The notes under the pieces were generated by a model. The model was given only the letters and a program-made list of their open reading frames with translations, ran no database searches and was not told where the DNA came from. The position numbers and the translations under genes are program-made. A DNA stretch of 64,000 nucleotides, taken from assembly GCA_948099385.1 (NCBI GenBank), contig CANUEZ040000167.1:1508001-1572000 (forward strand). Reading direction: 5' to 3'. Source of the DNA: Fasciola hepatica (lineage: Eukaryota > Platyhelminthes > Trematoda > Plagiorchiida > Fasciolidae). Within the stretch, counting starts at the first letter, position 1, and each line of letters begins with the position of its first letter. Below, in pieces: positions 24,676 to 35,834 of the stretch.

Positions 24676-26783
24676 GTATCCATACCACGACTTAAAAATA
24701 CTGATAGCTGTTGAATGTATCCACTAAATTCCTTCGGACTTTGTGGAACTCGGTTAAGCGCGTCAAAGAAATTCAAGTGCGAGAATCGTTTGATTCAATG
24801 AAGTGAACTGCTTATTGCTTTCTATTCGGGTAACTGTGTACTTTGTTTGCTTCGGCACGACATTTTCAGACATCCAACTCACAACTGTAGCATCATCAAC
24901 TAGTAGATAGACAACTGCCATGGATCAATAAAACCATTCAAAGAAAAGCTATCACTTATTCATGGTCATGATACTACCTCTTCAGCTGGAGGATTTTATA
25001 CTCAATTCGATTACAATACTTTTTCTGCCTTCGGACAACAGCCTACACTGTACGGTGGAGAAACAAAGTGATTAGCAATCAAATGTGAACCGACTTTTCC
25101 CGCGTCGTGTTGGTGAATCGTAGACAGACAAAAGGTCTACCGTAAATGCCGAATGGTGACCAAAACCATGACTGTGTTATTCAGTACGAAAAATGTGATG
25201 AAATACAATTAAGAAATCCGACAACAGGTATCGATGTGCGCATTTCACTGTACACATGTTATTGATTTTCCTGATAGTATTCACGCGGTTCGGTCTAGAA
25301 AATAATCCACAAAACTACCGAGAAAGAATAATGGAATGGGTCACATGATGCCTGTGTTGATTATGTCTCATTTGGCGAGAAGTACCCGGAAGAGTCTGTT
25401 GAATGCTTCACCACATAATCGGGCGAGTCGTTTCAAACGTCAGAGAGTGCAATATTTTCACCGAAATTCCAATTCCGCTTGCAAAATGTTTTCCAAAACA
25501 AATTCGAGAATTAAAAAGCTGCCTGATTTTGAACATCTTTAGGCTGACTTTACACTAAGAATGGCTGCAGCCGTTTGTATACTTTTGAATACGCCGCGAG
25601 ATTGTGATGCCTTAACATTACAACGGATGACCAATGTTTGTGTGGAAAAAGTGAGAATAAAAAAAGCCTAGTAAATACGGTTTGGTGTGTTTGACGAATG
25701 TTCATTTGATTCAAATGCTGAGAGTCATCCCGCTGGGGACATCGACTAACAACATTTTAACCAATTAACCAGGCAAAAAATGAAGTGAAAGATATTCTTT
25801 ATCTGCATTCCGTGGACAGCATCAGGCATGTGATGGGAGTGATAGAACTTTAAAGAGATATTCAGTAATTTCAAAGTAGTTTAAAAGGATTTCCACTTTA
25901 AACTCTTAATTGGACTTCTATTCTTATACCACAGAGGGTTTTGCTCCGAGATTATACTAACAAGTATACAAAATGAACAATATATTGTGCGAAATACTGG
26001 TCTGTCATCATAACAAAACAAAAAAACGTATCATGCTGTATATCACCAAAATGAATGTAAAGACATTTTCAATGGAAGCAATCAACGAAGATCCAGCATA
26101 TGTCAAAATGGTGCTTTTGCCAATCCTGTTCAAGTTAGTCGTTGGTCGATGTTCACAGGAAAATATTCCGCAACAGTGCAAAATGCACGTCATCCCGCTG
26201 ATTGACTCGTAATGTTGTGTTAAAAACACCGTCCCGTGGCAGACAAATACCATGCTTCTTGTGGCAATCACTTCATTTGTTTTCGTCAAATCGGTTATTC
26301 CTAGGGGCTATCTTATTTGTATCACCAGTTGCATGACAGATCGCCTTAGGGATATCTGCAATAACTGACTTAGCTGAGAATGGGTAAAACGTATGACGTC
26401 CACACTCGTATTTGGCTTGTTGATGAGGCCGCGAAATCGAATTGGTTTTTGCCACTTCATCTTCCGATGTTCTGAACACTCAGTTTGAGTTAGACCATCA
26501 CTAATTCACCGTACATCTTATTAGAAGTGAGGAAAATTCGTGGATAAACACAGGAATTTCTTTGCTTTTCTACTCACGTGTGCGTCAAAAACAATTAGGA
26601 TTTTGTTTGTCAAGGCGTTTTGTTTACTTTAGCCACCCATTAGGTTTACTTTCCAATTCGAACTACCCGTAGCCCCAGACCATCACAAGAGACGAATCGT
26701 TGTAGGGTCGACAGTTAGTTACACTGGAAAACCCACTGGCCGAACGGTGTTATGTACGGTAATAGCAACAATAAACAAACCAT
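24674..26783. other. Non-coding stretch, nothing recognised
   Basis: No exon-like block with splice signals and domain similarity was seen. Overlapping 79- and 93-residue frames on opposite strands at 25973-26289 are featureless. Confidence 0.45.
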
Positions 26784-26931
26784 TGAGAGTCATCCCGGAT
26801 AGCCCTACTTTTAGATGTTCAACTCACAATCTTTCACCCTGGGTTCCAGCCCCCGGTCGGGGCTTGATGGATGTGCACTGCTGACGGTTCCGAAAAAAGT
26901 GGTGTGGCTGAAGAACATTTCTATGGTTTTC
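26784..26931 (+). repeat. tRNA-derived SINE-like copy
   Basis: Begins GAGAGTCATCCCGGATAGCC, then TGTTCAACTCACAATC and a near-consensus B box in CTGGGTTCCAGCCCC. It continues with GATGGATGTGCACTGCTG, which is identical to the 58-kb copies, and a diverged 3' part ending around TCTATGGTTTTCC. Confidence 0.7.
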
Positions 26932-27996
26932 CACGAGAAGTTGAGTTTAATTACAACATGATAAAGCTTTTGATCATAGGAATAAATAAAACCCCACTAC
27001 TCATTTAGACTCCGCGGCAACCGTCATTCTCCTGTTAGGCGTGTCAGTCAAACAAAAAATAGCGTTTCCTGTACAGGATAAATCACGAAAGACCGAGTTA
27101 AGCACAAGGAAACAGAAGGAAAGATCAAATAAATCGATTAAATGGCAGTAAATACGTATATTCCACAAGACGTATATTGTAGTATAAGGCAACATAGCCC
27201 TACTTCTACTCGATACATACCGAGGTTGTGTGCAGGTGCCATATATCGTCGTCTATCAAATTCATAAACCATAAAAGCTGTCCAATTGTCAGTTCTGAAA
27301 GCTTAGTTTAGGCTTAACCTGCGTTTCGATCCGTCATTCATTTGCCCGCGAATTTCCAGAAAACACCGCCCACTGCATTCCCCAGCCACCGTCTATTTGC
27401 AAGTGACACCTTTGAACAGGTATCAGCTGTTTTGAGCTCATGCGTAATACAATACCAATTTCCATCGAATTCACTACTTGCTCACTTGGGATACCTGTTC
27501 GTTTGCCGTTTGTAGGTATTAGGATGTGGATAAAGCATAATGTGAGAAACAGTACGTGTATTCGTCAGTTGTCACGTTTACGTATACATTCATATCGTTC
27601 TGTTTCACCGATTTACCACTGTGAGTTGAAAAAAAGGTCCAAGCCGTTATTTTGCACTTGATCTCGTGCATGAGAAGAACCATACCAGATCTTTGCATCG
27701 CATACGCGACAATCACCATGCCTGAACTAGCGGTCTCATATTCGTAAGGATTTTAAAGAAAAGTACAACATGTCGAAAAAGCTCTTTTTCGGCAACTTCA
27801 TTTTCTAGCTAGTAGGAGTAGAAATATACGATAGGGATGTGTTATCGGAATAACGTTTCCAGTATTAAATTAAGATTGGTTATTCAGTGTTGTAGGTGTG
27901 GTGGGGTTTGGAAAATATGGGAAATTGATTATTCATAGTTGGGCAAATCCGACTTAGAAAGTACATCTGGGATGGGTTGGCTGCTTCCTGTCACAA

Positions 27997-28335
27997 TTAA
28001 AAGGTCACTGTCGAGGTCACCTTTATTTTGTCTCCCATTTTTCGATCGCGTCCAGGGTAGCTGAAGTATTTCACAAATCGCTTGTGTGAACAAAGCCTAA
28101 TCGCTACTGCCTCTGCCGTTCCCAAATTAATTTGACAAACGGTGTTTGAAGGATTACCAGGTACTTTGTAAATTATCTTGAGGGCTTCGTTTTCCACCTG
28201 GTGCTCCGTGTCGGCAAGGTGCTGGACGATTGCAGTAGTCACGGTTCTTCTATTTCCTGTTCTCAGGCAAGCCGGTTTGTGTTCCTTGATTCTTTGGGAC
28301 AGTTGCCGTGTCGCTTTTCCTACATAGCTTGCCAA
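27997..28335 (-). pseudogene. PLE GIY-YIG endonuclease domain
   Basis: This domain cuts the target DNA during insertion. SYVGKATRQLSQRIKEHKPA corresponds to the second GIY-YIG half (YIGxTxRxLxxRxxEH), with the conserved arginine and the R-x-x-E-H helix kept; YVG replaces YIG. Further on, VQHLADTEHQVENEALKIIY and the end segment GTAEAVAIRLCSHKRFVKYF match the family C-terminus (AEAVxIRxxxP.LCVQK). The first GIY half (a Cys-rich CSC-x-x-YIG approach) is not readable because an in-frame stop lies just upstream. Confidence 0.85.
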
Positions 28336-28543
28336 TTATGAGCAAACAAATCAATAGGTTAGCATGGTGGAGGAAAGCGCGGGCAGTTTGTCTTTGAGAT
28401 TCAAAGAGATCACTGACTGGGTAGTGAGTGGCGGTGAGAAATGCAATGGTGATTGCATCTGTTTTTGCACTGAACTAGTAATTCACTTTTAACAATTTCG
28501 AAGGGAAGTTGCATGTGCCATTCTTTCTTCTTGACGGTCATTT

Positions 28544-29180
28544 TCAGTGGCCGCTTAGGTACGTCTTTTGAATGTAAGTTTCCAGATACCCGTTGTTTAG
28601 TAACGTTTGTTTTATATAGTCTAATTCCTCACTCAATGTATCCTCGGAAAAGATCTTTCGCATTGGAGGTGTTAGGGTCTGGACTGGATTCTGTTTGCGT
28701 TTTAGTAGAACGAAGCTGACAAAAAGGTGTTTATTAGCCTGTCGATGTCGGCTTGCCATATACGCAGTAGTCAAGATCCCAATCTTCCGTTTTCGTAGGG
28801 TTTACATCCAGGCGGGGGGGGGGGGGGGGGAGGAATGTTGTCCCCTGATTCCACTTCGGATGTGAAACTGAGCGCACTGTGAACCTGATTAACGTTGTCC
28901 ACTACTTCATCTAGGCGAATGTGTTTGTCAAAATCAAAATGGAAATATCGTCCATGTACCGGCAGCAGCTGTGTAATCCTCCTATGGTGTCCTTGAGAAC
29001 CCCATCTTTTGAGTATTTTGGAAACAAAAATGTCTGCTTGTATGGCCACCAGAGGCGATCCCATTGTGACTCTATCAGTTTGTCACCGAAACCAAATTTG
29101 ACATTCAGCTTGCGCTGACGAGACTCGCAATGCATCGAAGAACCAGTGTACTTTTTAAATGTTTCAATATCGTCATGGAA
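28544..29180 (-). pseudogene. PLE reverse transcriptase fragments
   Basis: In one frame MGSPLVAIQADIFVSKIL matches the conserved B-type motif of PLE RTs (MGSPLGPLLADIFM...). In the neighbouring frame YMDDI is the catalytic motif C (YxDD). A shift between these frames is needed to read both. Downstream, LDEVVDNVNQVHSALSFTSE and the tail EDTLSEELDYIKQTLLNNGY fit the conserved end of PLE RT, where 'LxxEL...NGYP' is typical. A run of 17 G (minus strand C) interrupts the segment where the family normally has PFLDV. Both aspartates of motif C remain. Confidence 0.82.
28814..28830. repeat. (G)17 homopolymer inside PLE RT
   Basis: Seventeen consecutive G on the + strand. On the minus strand it would read as a polyproline stretch inside the RT, which has no counterpart in the family. 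It is either an expanded mononucleotide repeat in a dead element or an assembly/sequencing artefact. Confidence 0.9.
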
Positions 29181-29275
29181 GTCATCCGCTGTGCGGGAAG
29201 TGCTCTGCTAACACACAAAGCCAGTGTCAAAAGTGTACTATATATTGTGTGGTGTTTTGGTTCAACAAACCTTTG

Positions 29276-29410
29276 GGAGCCAGCCCGAATAGCCCGGGGG
29301 CTAGGTGTACGACTCACAATATACCAACCCAGATTTGAGTCACCACGAGGGCTCGATAGACGTGCACTGAGGATGAAAGAGCTGTACAGCACACCCATGG
29401 TTTTTGATGA
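29276..29410 (+). repeat. tRNA-derived SINE-like copy
   Basis: Starts GGAGCCAGCCCGAATAGCCC (A-box region), then TGTACGACTCACAATA and a decayed B box (GATTTGAGTCA). It continues GGCTCGATAGACGTGCACTG and GCTGTACAGCACACCCATGG, the order seen in the 58270-58424 copy. It lies about 100 bp from the readable start of the PLE remnant. Confidence 0.7.
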
Positions 29411-29506
29411 TTACTTGTGCATTCACATAGCATGACGAACTCTGTTGTGTAAAATCTATTCTCCCACTTCTCAAGTACCTTAGAATCACTCGATTGTGAG
29501 TCTTGT

Positions 29507-29547
29507 CCTGAAAAAGATTAACCGCGGTAACCGAAACGTCGGTTAAT
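29507..29547 (+). other. Hammerhead-like motif, PLE type (CCTGA...CCGAAACGTC)
   Basis: CCTGAAAAAGATTA, ACCGCGG and TAACCGAAACGTCGG follow one another. GATTA and TAACC can form a 4-of-5 pair stem II around the ACCGCGG loop, followed by GAAAC and GTC as in hammerhead ribozymes with a minimal stem III. The same motif occurs on the minus strand at 60022-60059. In both, the core reads CTGARAA where the ribozyme consensus is CTGANGA, so activity is doubtful. Confidence 0.5.
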
Positions 29548-30885
29548 CATAGCTTCTAATGACAACAAAATGTTTTTAATATTAGAACATTCTTAGTATT
29601 GCTTAATTCTGTCATTACTGTTCCATTTTTCTCAGAGCTGTCCAAGCAGGGTGGTATACGTGCTAATATGACTGCGATTATCAGACGTGACAAATGAAAT
29701 TGGCCATTTCTATTCCACTTCCAAAGTTTATCATACTCTAAACATTCTCCAGAGAAAAGTGGCACAGTTTGATATTACCGACGAAATCAGTGATATCCGC
29801 ATTTTGGCCTTAAGTTTGATACAGCTCGGTATGCTTCTACCACATTGTCAATCGGAGTCGGCGTAGTAAATGAAGACTTTATTTTGGACGACGACCAGTG
29901 ACAACTGTGGCATGTATTTGAATTAGCAACAGTCTGACTAACTTCTCTAACTCAAGTCTACCCTTTGAAACTGATCAACGAACTAGCAGAATTTCCCGGA
30001 TAATTTACTAGATTTATTGTGTTTGTGTATGGTATGGCTACAACACCCATTCCTATTTTTGCCCAGACAAACAGAGTTTGTTCCCGAAGCCATCAGGACA
30101 AAATTAGGAATGTTCACCAGATCAAGTTGTACCGTATCGAATTTATTTTTCGCGAGCTGGTATAAGAGACTACAGTTCATATGTTCCACTAATTCTTTTG
30201 TGGAAAATAGTTTTTCTCGGTTCTTTCTTCGTTATTACTATGTTGACTAAGTGGAAAACTTTGCTTGGAATGAGTAGACATTTATCACTTGCTCAGGTCC
30301 TTTAGTATCACGTATAAATGACAACCCGTAAATTTGCTTTCCGTATTTATGTTTTACCTCTGCCATACCTCAGCAATTCTCTGATAACTGATTGTATGGG
30401 TCTGTAAATAACGGTGTTGCATCAAGTTCGATGCAAACGTTTCTTGTCTTGTGAACCCATGTCACCGGCTTTTTGGAAGTTGCTCACGACTTCCGGGGGG
30501 AAGTAGTTGTGGGAACCTTTATTGGCATCCTCGTGTCTATTCTGTTTGTTGTGGCTTTATCCCATGTTTATCTTTTACACTTGTTTGTTCCAGTCACTCA
30601 GCAACGTTTGCTTTTTTTTACGAGTCATCAACACGAACGAATGTGGTACGCTATATTAGGCTCAAAACTGTTCCCGTTGCGTAACCTACTGGCCACAAAG
30701 CTGAAAGTTTCCTATATTCGAGCCAACAAACATAGAATGAAGTCACTGGTTCTTCAAAACAAGATTCAGATAGCTAAACACTTGGTGCTAAAGTTTCTAC
30801 GAAAAATACTTCATATAACAATTACAAATGGGAAATAATGTCATTCAGTTTTACGCTGGTCGTCCATTTTCTTTTGCATTTCTAG
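29548..30885. other. Presumed upstream region of the CRAL-TRIO gene
   Basis: No upstream exon was recognised. A 121-residue frame at 30473-30838 contains one hydrophobic segment (VVVGTFIGILVSILFVVALS) but starts at TTG and has no supporting motif. The interval ends with a pyrimidine-rich 3' splice site (TTCTTTTGCATTTCTAG) at 30869-30885. No TATA box or other core promoter element could be assigned. Confidence 0.4.
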
Positions 30886-31074
30886 CAACTGACAGTCCGT
30901 TTTTACGCCGTTTGCCACTTTGATTCGACGTTACCAGAATCGCGCGGACAGAACCGATCAGTTCAATAGTATGAGCAAAGTACCCGATATTAGCAACTTG
31001 GTTCAGCAACTACGGCGGGAGACCAATGACCTGACTCTTCCGGAAGAACCTGAAGTGTTGAAGACAGATGAGAC
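30886..31074 (+). CDS. CRAL-TRIO (SEC14-like) protein, first coding exon
   Basis: Coding starts at ATG 30971 and gives MSKVPDISNLVQQLRRETND and LTLPEEPEVLKTDE; 30886-30970 is read as 5' untranslated. The exon ends at 31074 before a consensus donor GTAAGT. It finishes two bases into a codon, and the exon at 33376 starts with the missing single base, giving T-Y-I-R-F-L. An acidic, charged N-terminus before the first helix is normal for these proteins. The TTCTTTTGCATTTCTAG acceptor just upstream means the 5' end arises either by splicing to an unseen 5' exon or by spliced-leader trans-splicing, which flatworms use. The start codon is inferred from the joined frame and from family length. Confidence 0.7.
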
Positions 31075-33375
31075 GTAAGTTCCACTGCTTCCGGCCAATT
31101 TTACTACACATCAGCAGACCAAAGTGGCTGTAATACGTTGTATAATGAATATCCACTTAATCCCAAAGCTACGAGCTTTTTGTCAAAGCCAGGAGAGCTA
31201 TAATTTGCATTAAGAGCCATGACACGTGCATTTTATAGTGAACCCGGTAAATGAGCAGTCGGGTTCAAATGTTTGGCTGTGTTACTGTTTTCATTTCCAT
31301 AGAGGTTATTGCCCCAGTCCTTATAGAGAGCAGTACGCGTTGGTGGGACCAAAGTAATTCAACGTGACATATAGAAGGTAAATGTTTACGTTTGGATGTG
31401 CACCAGAGCCCTTTCGGTCAGATCTGATGCTTGCGGGACTCATCGCGTTACTAAACAACCGACTCATCTGATAGGTTGGAATTCGTTCAGCTTCGTTCAC
31501 CTCGCACGTATGACTGTACCCAATTTGGACTTGCACTATCGGTCACATGTGAGCAGACGGATCGATTATGTGGGTGCTGCTGCCAGATTATCATTCATCT
31601 AGGGATAAATTCGTTATTTTTCTACAGTGACCGCGTCTGTCACAATTCACTGATGCTAATGCCCACCAGAGAGATCTCATGAGCGTAGCTATACAAACTA
31701 TAATCGATATAGCATCATTTTAGACGACAAAGTGATAGTACGGTCTAATTGGCATATCTGATTAGCACAGGGAATTCATTCTGCCTCGGGAAAATCTATG
31801 AAACTTGTTTCTGAATCATGAAGTAATGAACTGGAGTCACTGTCCAGAATTTCATTTCTGAGCTAACTTGGAAAACAGAAATTGTTCCCAACGACTTAAT
31901 TCCAGCGTAACCTTCTGCTTCTGAACAAATTTTCAGTGGAATAATTGAATCGGTGGTTCTTTGAATTCTTCAAACACTATGAACACATGCAATTTCTGGC
32001 ATTCAACGTGTAACTTTCCTCTGATTGAAGAACGAGTCTCATTTACGATTGAAAGATTTATTTATTAGACCGTTTGAGATATCTTTCAGTTAGTGGTCCC
32101 AATTTACCGACTTTGGTACAAATAACTGTACTGATAATTGTGCTTTGGTAAACAAAGGAAGGAGAGGTGAAATGCAAAATAGATCCGATTATTTGCCTTA
32201 GACTATGCGAAATCCACCGGAGCACACCAAATAGCACTCAATGACCTGTCTTAGGTGCGTTGGAAGTGGGTTCCGATACGTGATCGTTGAAGGGAAACAG
32301 TAAAGTGCGGTAGAAGGTTGTTTCTTTCCCTCCCTCAAGTGAGAGCTCAGTTCTGCCTCAGAATTATGTCCGTTGCTCTCACATTCGCCCACTCGTTGTA
32401 CACAATGCGTTGGTTGGTTGACCACACCTTGAGGCTTCAACAACGCTGACAAGACTCATCTCTCATCTATCGATCCACTCCAGTGATCGGCTGTCTTGGC
32501 ACTCGAGATTCCGTTGTCTCAAGCCTTGGGCTTGGTACCACACCAGTGTGGACTGCCGATGTAACTTGGCTGTTCGCCAACGATAGGTTAACACATATCC
32601 CCACAGTAGTCAAATAAAGATGCCGTGGATGTGAAAAACAGCTGACAGGCGAGAGACGTAGTCAGTTTCATGACAGGAACATGCTGACGCACCAGTGGCC
32701 TGATGACCAAAGCCGCATCACATTTTGTTCCCTTCTATCCGAGTGCCCTGCCTCCTATGTTCTGCAACTGGCTCAATGATCAACCAGTGAAGTGAAAAAA
32801 ACGGATTGTATCAACAACTGACTGAATAACGAATAAGCGGTAAATAATAAGGATTATGACCAGATGAGGAGAAAGAGTTTATGAACGACGTCCATATACG
32901 GCTGCCTAGAATTGGCCGCGGTCCCCTCCCAGAAATGTGGCACATGGTGGAGCAATAAATTAATAAAAGGGAACTAAATGATTCTTAATTTAGCTATCCT
33001 TACCTGGTGCGGCATTTCGGTGACTTGCCAAGTATTTCGAAACCAGTCCTTATTTGGCTTTAGTTGATGTGTTCAAGATTTCTCTGGATGCTAATTTGAA
33101 CCGAATTGTTTTTGCCAAATCCGTCTCTAGTTAGAGCGATTAGTTGTGTATTGAAAACCCGCTTGCCCGTTCGAATCGTTTGATTCCGTTTGCAATAAAC
33201 TCGGTCCTTTTAGCGAATGTGTATTTTAGGTACAAGCTATCTCCCTTACTAATGGAATCACACGGGGTGGGTCAGTGTGAAGGAACTCGATCGTTGTGAG
33301 TTATGACAACAATCGTCCAATAACCATGGAAAATTTGAATGATATTTTCTTCTTGTCACTGTCTCTCCCATCAAG
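31075..33375 (+). other. Intron 1 of the CRAL-TRIO gene
   Basis: About 2.3 kb from GTAAGT to an acceptor TCTCTCCCATCAAG. No repeat or gene is recognised inside; overlapping short frames near 31400-31680 and 32198-32452 are featureless. Confidence 0.65.
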
Positions 33376-33520
33376 GTACATTCGATTCTTGAAGTCACGC
33401 AACTGGGATTTGACCGCTTCCGAAAAAATGCTTCGTAAAAGTGTCGTCTGGCGTTCGGAATTCCAGCCGAGTACAATGCAATGTACTACCTGTAGTTCTT
33501 ACCCGGGAGCACATACTCTG
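33376..33520 (+). CDS. CRAL-TRIO (SEC14-like) protein, exon 2: CRAL-TRIO N-terminal domain
   Basis: The exon reads YIRFLKSRNWDLTASEKMLR then KSVVWRSEFQ, residues 36-65 of the joined protein. This matches the CRAL-TRIO N-terminal helical domain, whose hallmark is L-L-R-F-L-x-A-R-x-(F/W)-D-x-x-x-A-x-x-M-L-x-x-x-x-x-W-R. The acceptor follows CTCTCCCATCAAG and the donor is CTG|GTATGT. The exon starts in phase 2 from the previous exon and ends in phase 0. The last 20 residues (PSTMQCTTCSSYPGAHTL) are variable spacer before the lipid-binding domain and are rich in Cys and Thr. Length and position agree with a normal gene; no defect is visible. Confidence 0.85.
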
Positions 33521-34627
33521 GTATGTTTCCGTATATAAACGAGTTCTCGTTATGTTGTTAATCATCTTCAGTTACTCGTGATAGTCAGACAAAATTGGGT
33601 TTTATAAGCCCTACGTATTTGATATTAATTCGACATGCCTTGGAAATTATTGCAGTTACTAGATAAACTCTTGTATTTTCGTATGTCTCGTGTTCCTGTA
33701 CTTATCTCTCAACTCATGGTCATGTCGAATGCAACAATACGAATTTCTATTGAGGTCTGGGCTAAATGCAAAATGGAAGAATGCAAAAGGTGTTCTAATC
33801 CACTTTATTCGTCACACTGCTGCTCTTTGTTGGCTGCCTCTAAAAGTTTCACTCAAGGGAAGCTTCAGGTGCCCGTCGGGAATGTTTGTGATTAGATTTT
33901 CAAGTTCATTGAATGGATTTTCAACTTGAGCTACGAATTTTCGTGATCAGCGGTGTGGTATTGTGTTTGAAAGACAGGCCAGAATTTCCCCGGAAGCACG
34001 CGAGCAGTTTTTCGGTTGTTGCCCGTCACGTGCCTCCGGAGGAACGTTGTCCTGTCATCCAGATGCAATACCATACCACTCATCTAGAGAACCCATGCTT
34101 GGGACTATGTCCTCTTTCTGAAGGTTACTTTTGGTAACCGACGAAATAACTTTAGAAGACTCACCCTGTGATTCTAAAAAGGCACTCTTCGTACACGCGG
34201 GTTTCATACGATCCGACAGAGAATACAGTTGAGCTACGAACGAATGCTATATTAAAAAGTATTCCAGACGTGGTTGTACATGCGTGCCTAATTCAGACGA
34301 AGAAATAGAATTACTTCGGGCATGGAAAGTTATAAAATATATTCATTTATAAACTAAAAGAAACGATATCAAATCCACCTTACAACCGGATCAAGGTTCT
34401 TGGTCTGAAAGATGGTCTAAAATCAGTGAAATCCAGTATATCTTCAGCTTCCTCATCACCATGTCAATAGTCCTGGAATTCATAGGCAATACTTCAGTCA
34501 GTTGTTCTCCAAAGTAGCTTTCTCAGGCGCCAAATCAACGCCGATGACACTGAGACTGAGTTCTGTGAAAATATTCTATCGACCAAAGAAGGAACATTAT
34601 CTTCCATTGACTTGGATTGAATTTTCC

Positions 34628-34639
34628 TGTGTGTGTGTA

Positions 34640-34677
<38 letters not shown>
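34628..34677. repeat. (GT)n microsatellite
   Basis: About 50 bp of GT with interruptions GTAT and GTTT near the 5' end, followed by a pure run. Confidence 0.96.
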
Positions 34678-34680
<3 letters not shown>

Positions 34681-35780
34681 AATAAATTGCAGGCGATTTA
34701 TCGCATTGCTTAGGACAAGCTGACAGCTCTTATTTGGACAAAATCTAGGATGGGCTGCATTCTGGAATGAGCTTGCAAGTGACATTCTTGTTTTTTTTAC
34801 TCACCAGACAGCTTTCAGATGATGCTGATACATAGTACATTTACTTGTACAGTCATAAAACCAATAAAAACATGATTAGTTGATTCACCCCAAGACTAGC
34901 TGAATTCATATACTCTCAGACTCCTCTCCTATCGGTGTTTTGAACGTTTTCAAGATACAAGATAAAAGACCATCACTGGGATGAATAAAACTTGTTGGTA
35001 ACATAGAATTCCCGTGAACAGGTTCCTGTGGGGACTACAAAGACCGTGACGTGTAAGTATTTCGTGGATCCGACTAGAGTGGAAACGTGCAACACAATAA
35101 TTTATCAATGGTGCATTGCAAGAAATGTAACACCTGGCTGAACTCAATATGTTTTGGCTAGGATCTGACTAAGGCGAAAGTAAGCATACGTTTTGTTCCA
35201 GAGAAATATGCTCGCAGAACAAAAGCCAAATGGATGCTGTTTTTATGTTGACAATTAGTAGGCCCTAATGATTGATCACATCTTTCAACGTAGACGCGTA
35301 ATTTCGAACCTCTTTTGGTTGGTCGCAAAGTTGTAAGCATCCCACGCGGTTGGGAACAGTCACAATCAGTCAACTCCTGAGACCACGTGTGGCACTTTTT
35401 GTTGACTTGTTCGGGAAAACCCAATGTCAGCATGTCACACGTTTGCTGGAAATTCACGAACATGTTTTATATGAGAGCGCATCACATTATCAGTCAGCGT
35501 GTACTGACTATGTGAGCTACTGCTTGCGAGTCGTTACTTTCAATCTCACACTTTACAGATCAGTATTGCTCACCACCTTAAAGTAACCAGCAGGACAATA
35601 TATTTCGTATCGTTAATGCACTCCAGCCCAAATCTCGTTCAACACGATAGGTGACTTAAAAGAACACTCGAATAACCCTAAACGCCGGACCGAATAACAA
35701 ATTTTGTGGTTTACCCAGTTAATTCCGACACCGATAAGATTGGAATCTCCAAGAATGCGACACAACCTTGACGTATAAGT

Positions 35781-35782
<2 letters not shown>

Positions 35783-35832
<50 letters not shown>
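35783..35832. repeat. (AT)n microsatellite
   Basis: About 50 bp of pure AT. Open frames of alternating Tyr-Ile across it are artefacts. Confidence 0.97.

Positions 35833-35834
<2 letters not shown>

Larger units (their letters stand above)
27997..29180 (-). mobile_element. Degenerate Penelope-like retroelement (RT plus GIY-YIG)
   Basis: A minus-strand PLE remnant. The order is RT fingers/palm (29180-28820), RT C-terminal part (28774-28544) and GIY-YIG endonuclease (28335-27997). This arrangement is diagnostic of endonuclease-bearing Penelope-like elements. The copy is inactive: several frames must be combined to follow the protein, a 17-base homopolymer sits inside the RT at 28814-28830, and a stop-rich gap lies between the RT and endonuclease parts. 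No terminal repeats were located next to it. Confidence 0.88.

Noticed and set aside
24531..24776. Tyr-Ile repeat protein
   Set aside because: Translation of the (AT)n microsatellite.
28771..29064. Polyproline-containing protein
   Set aside because: The prolines come from the G17 homopolymer inside the dead PLE RT.
30473..30838. 121-residue frame with one hydrophobic segment as a membrane protein
   Set aside because: Begins at TTG, has no family resemblance and lies in the presumed upstream region of the CRAL-TRIO gene; one hydrophobic stretch is not enough.
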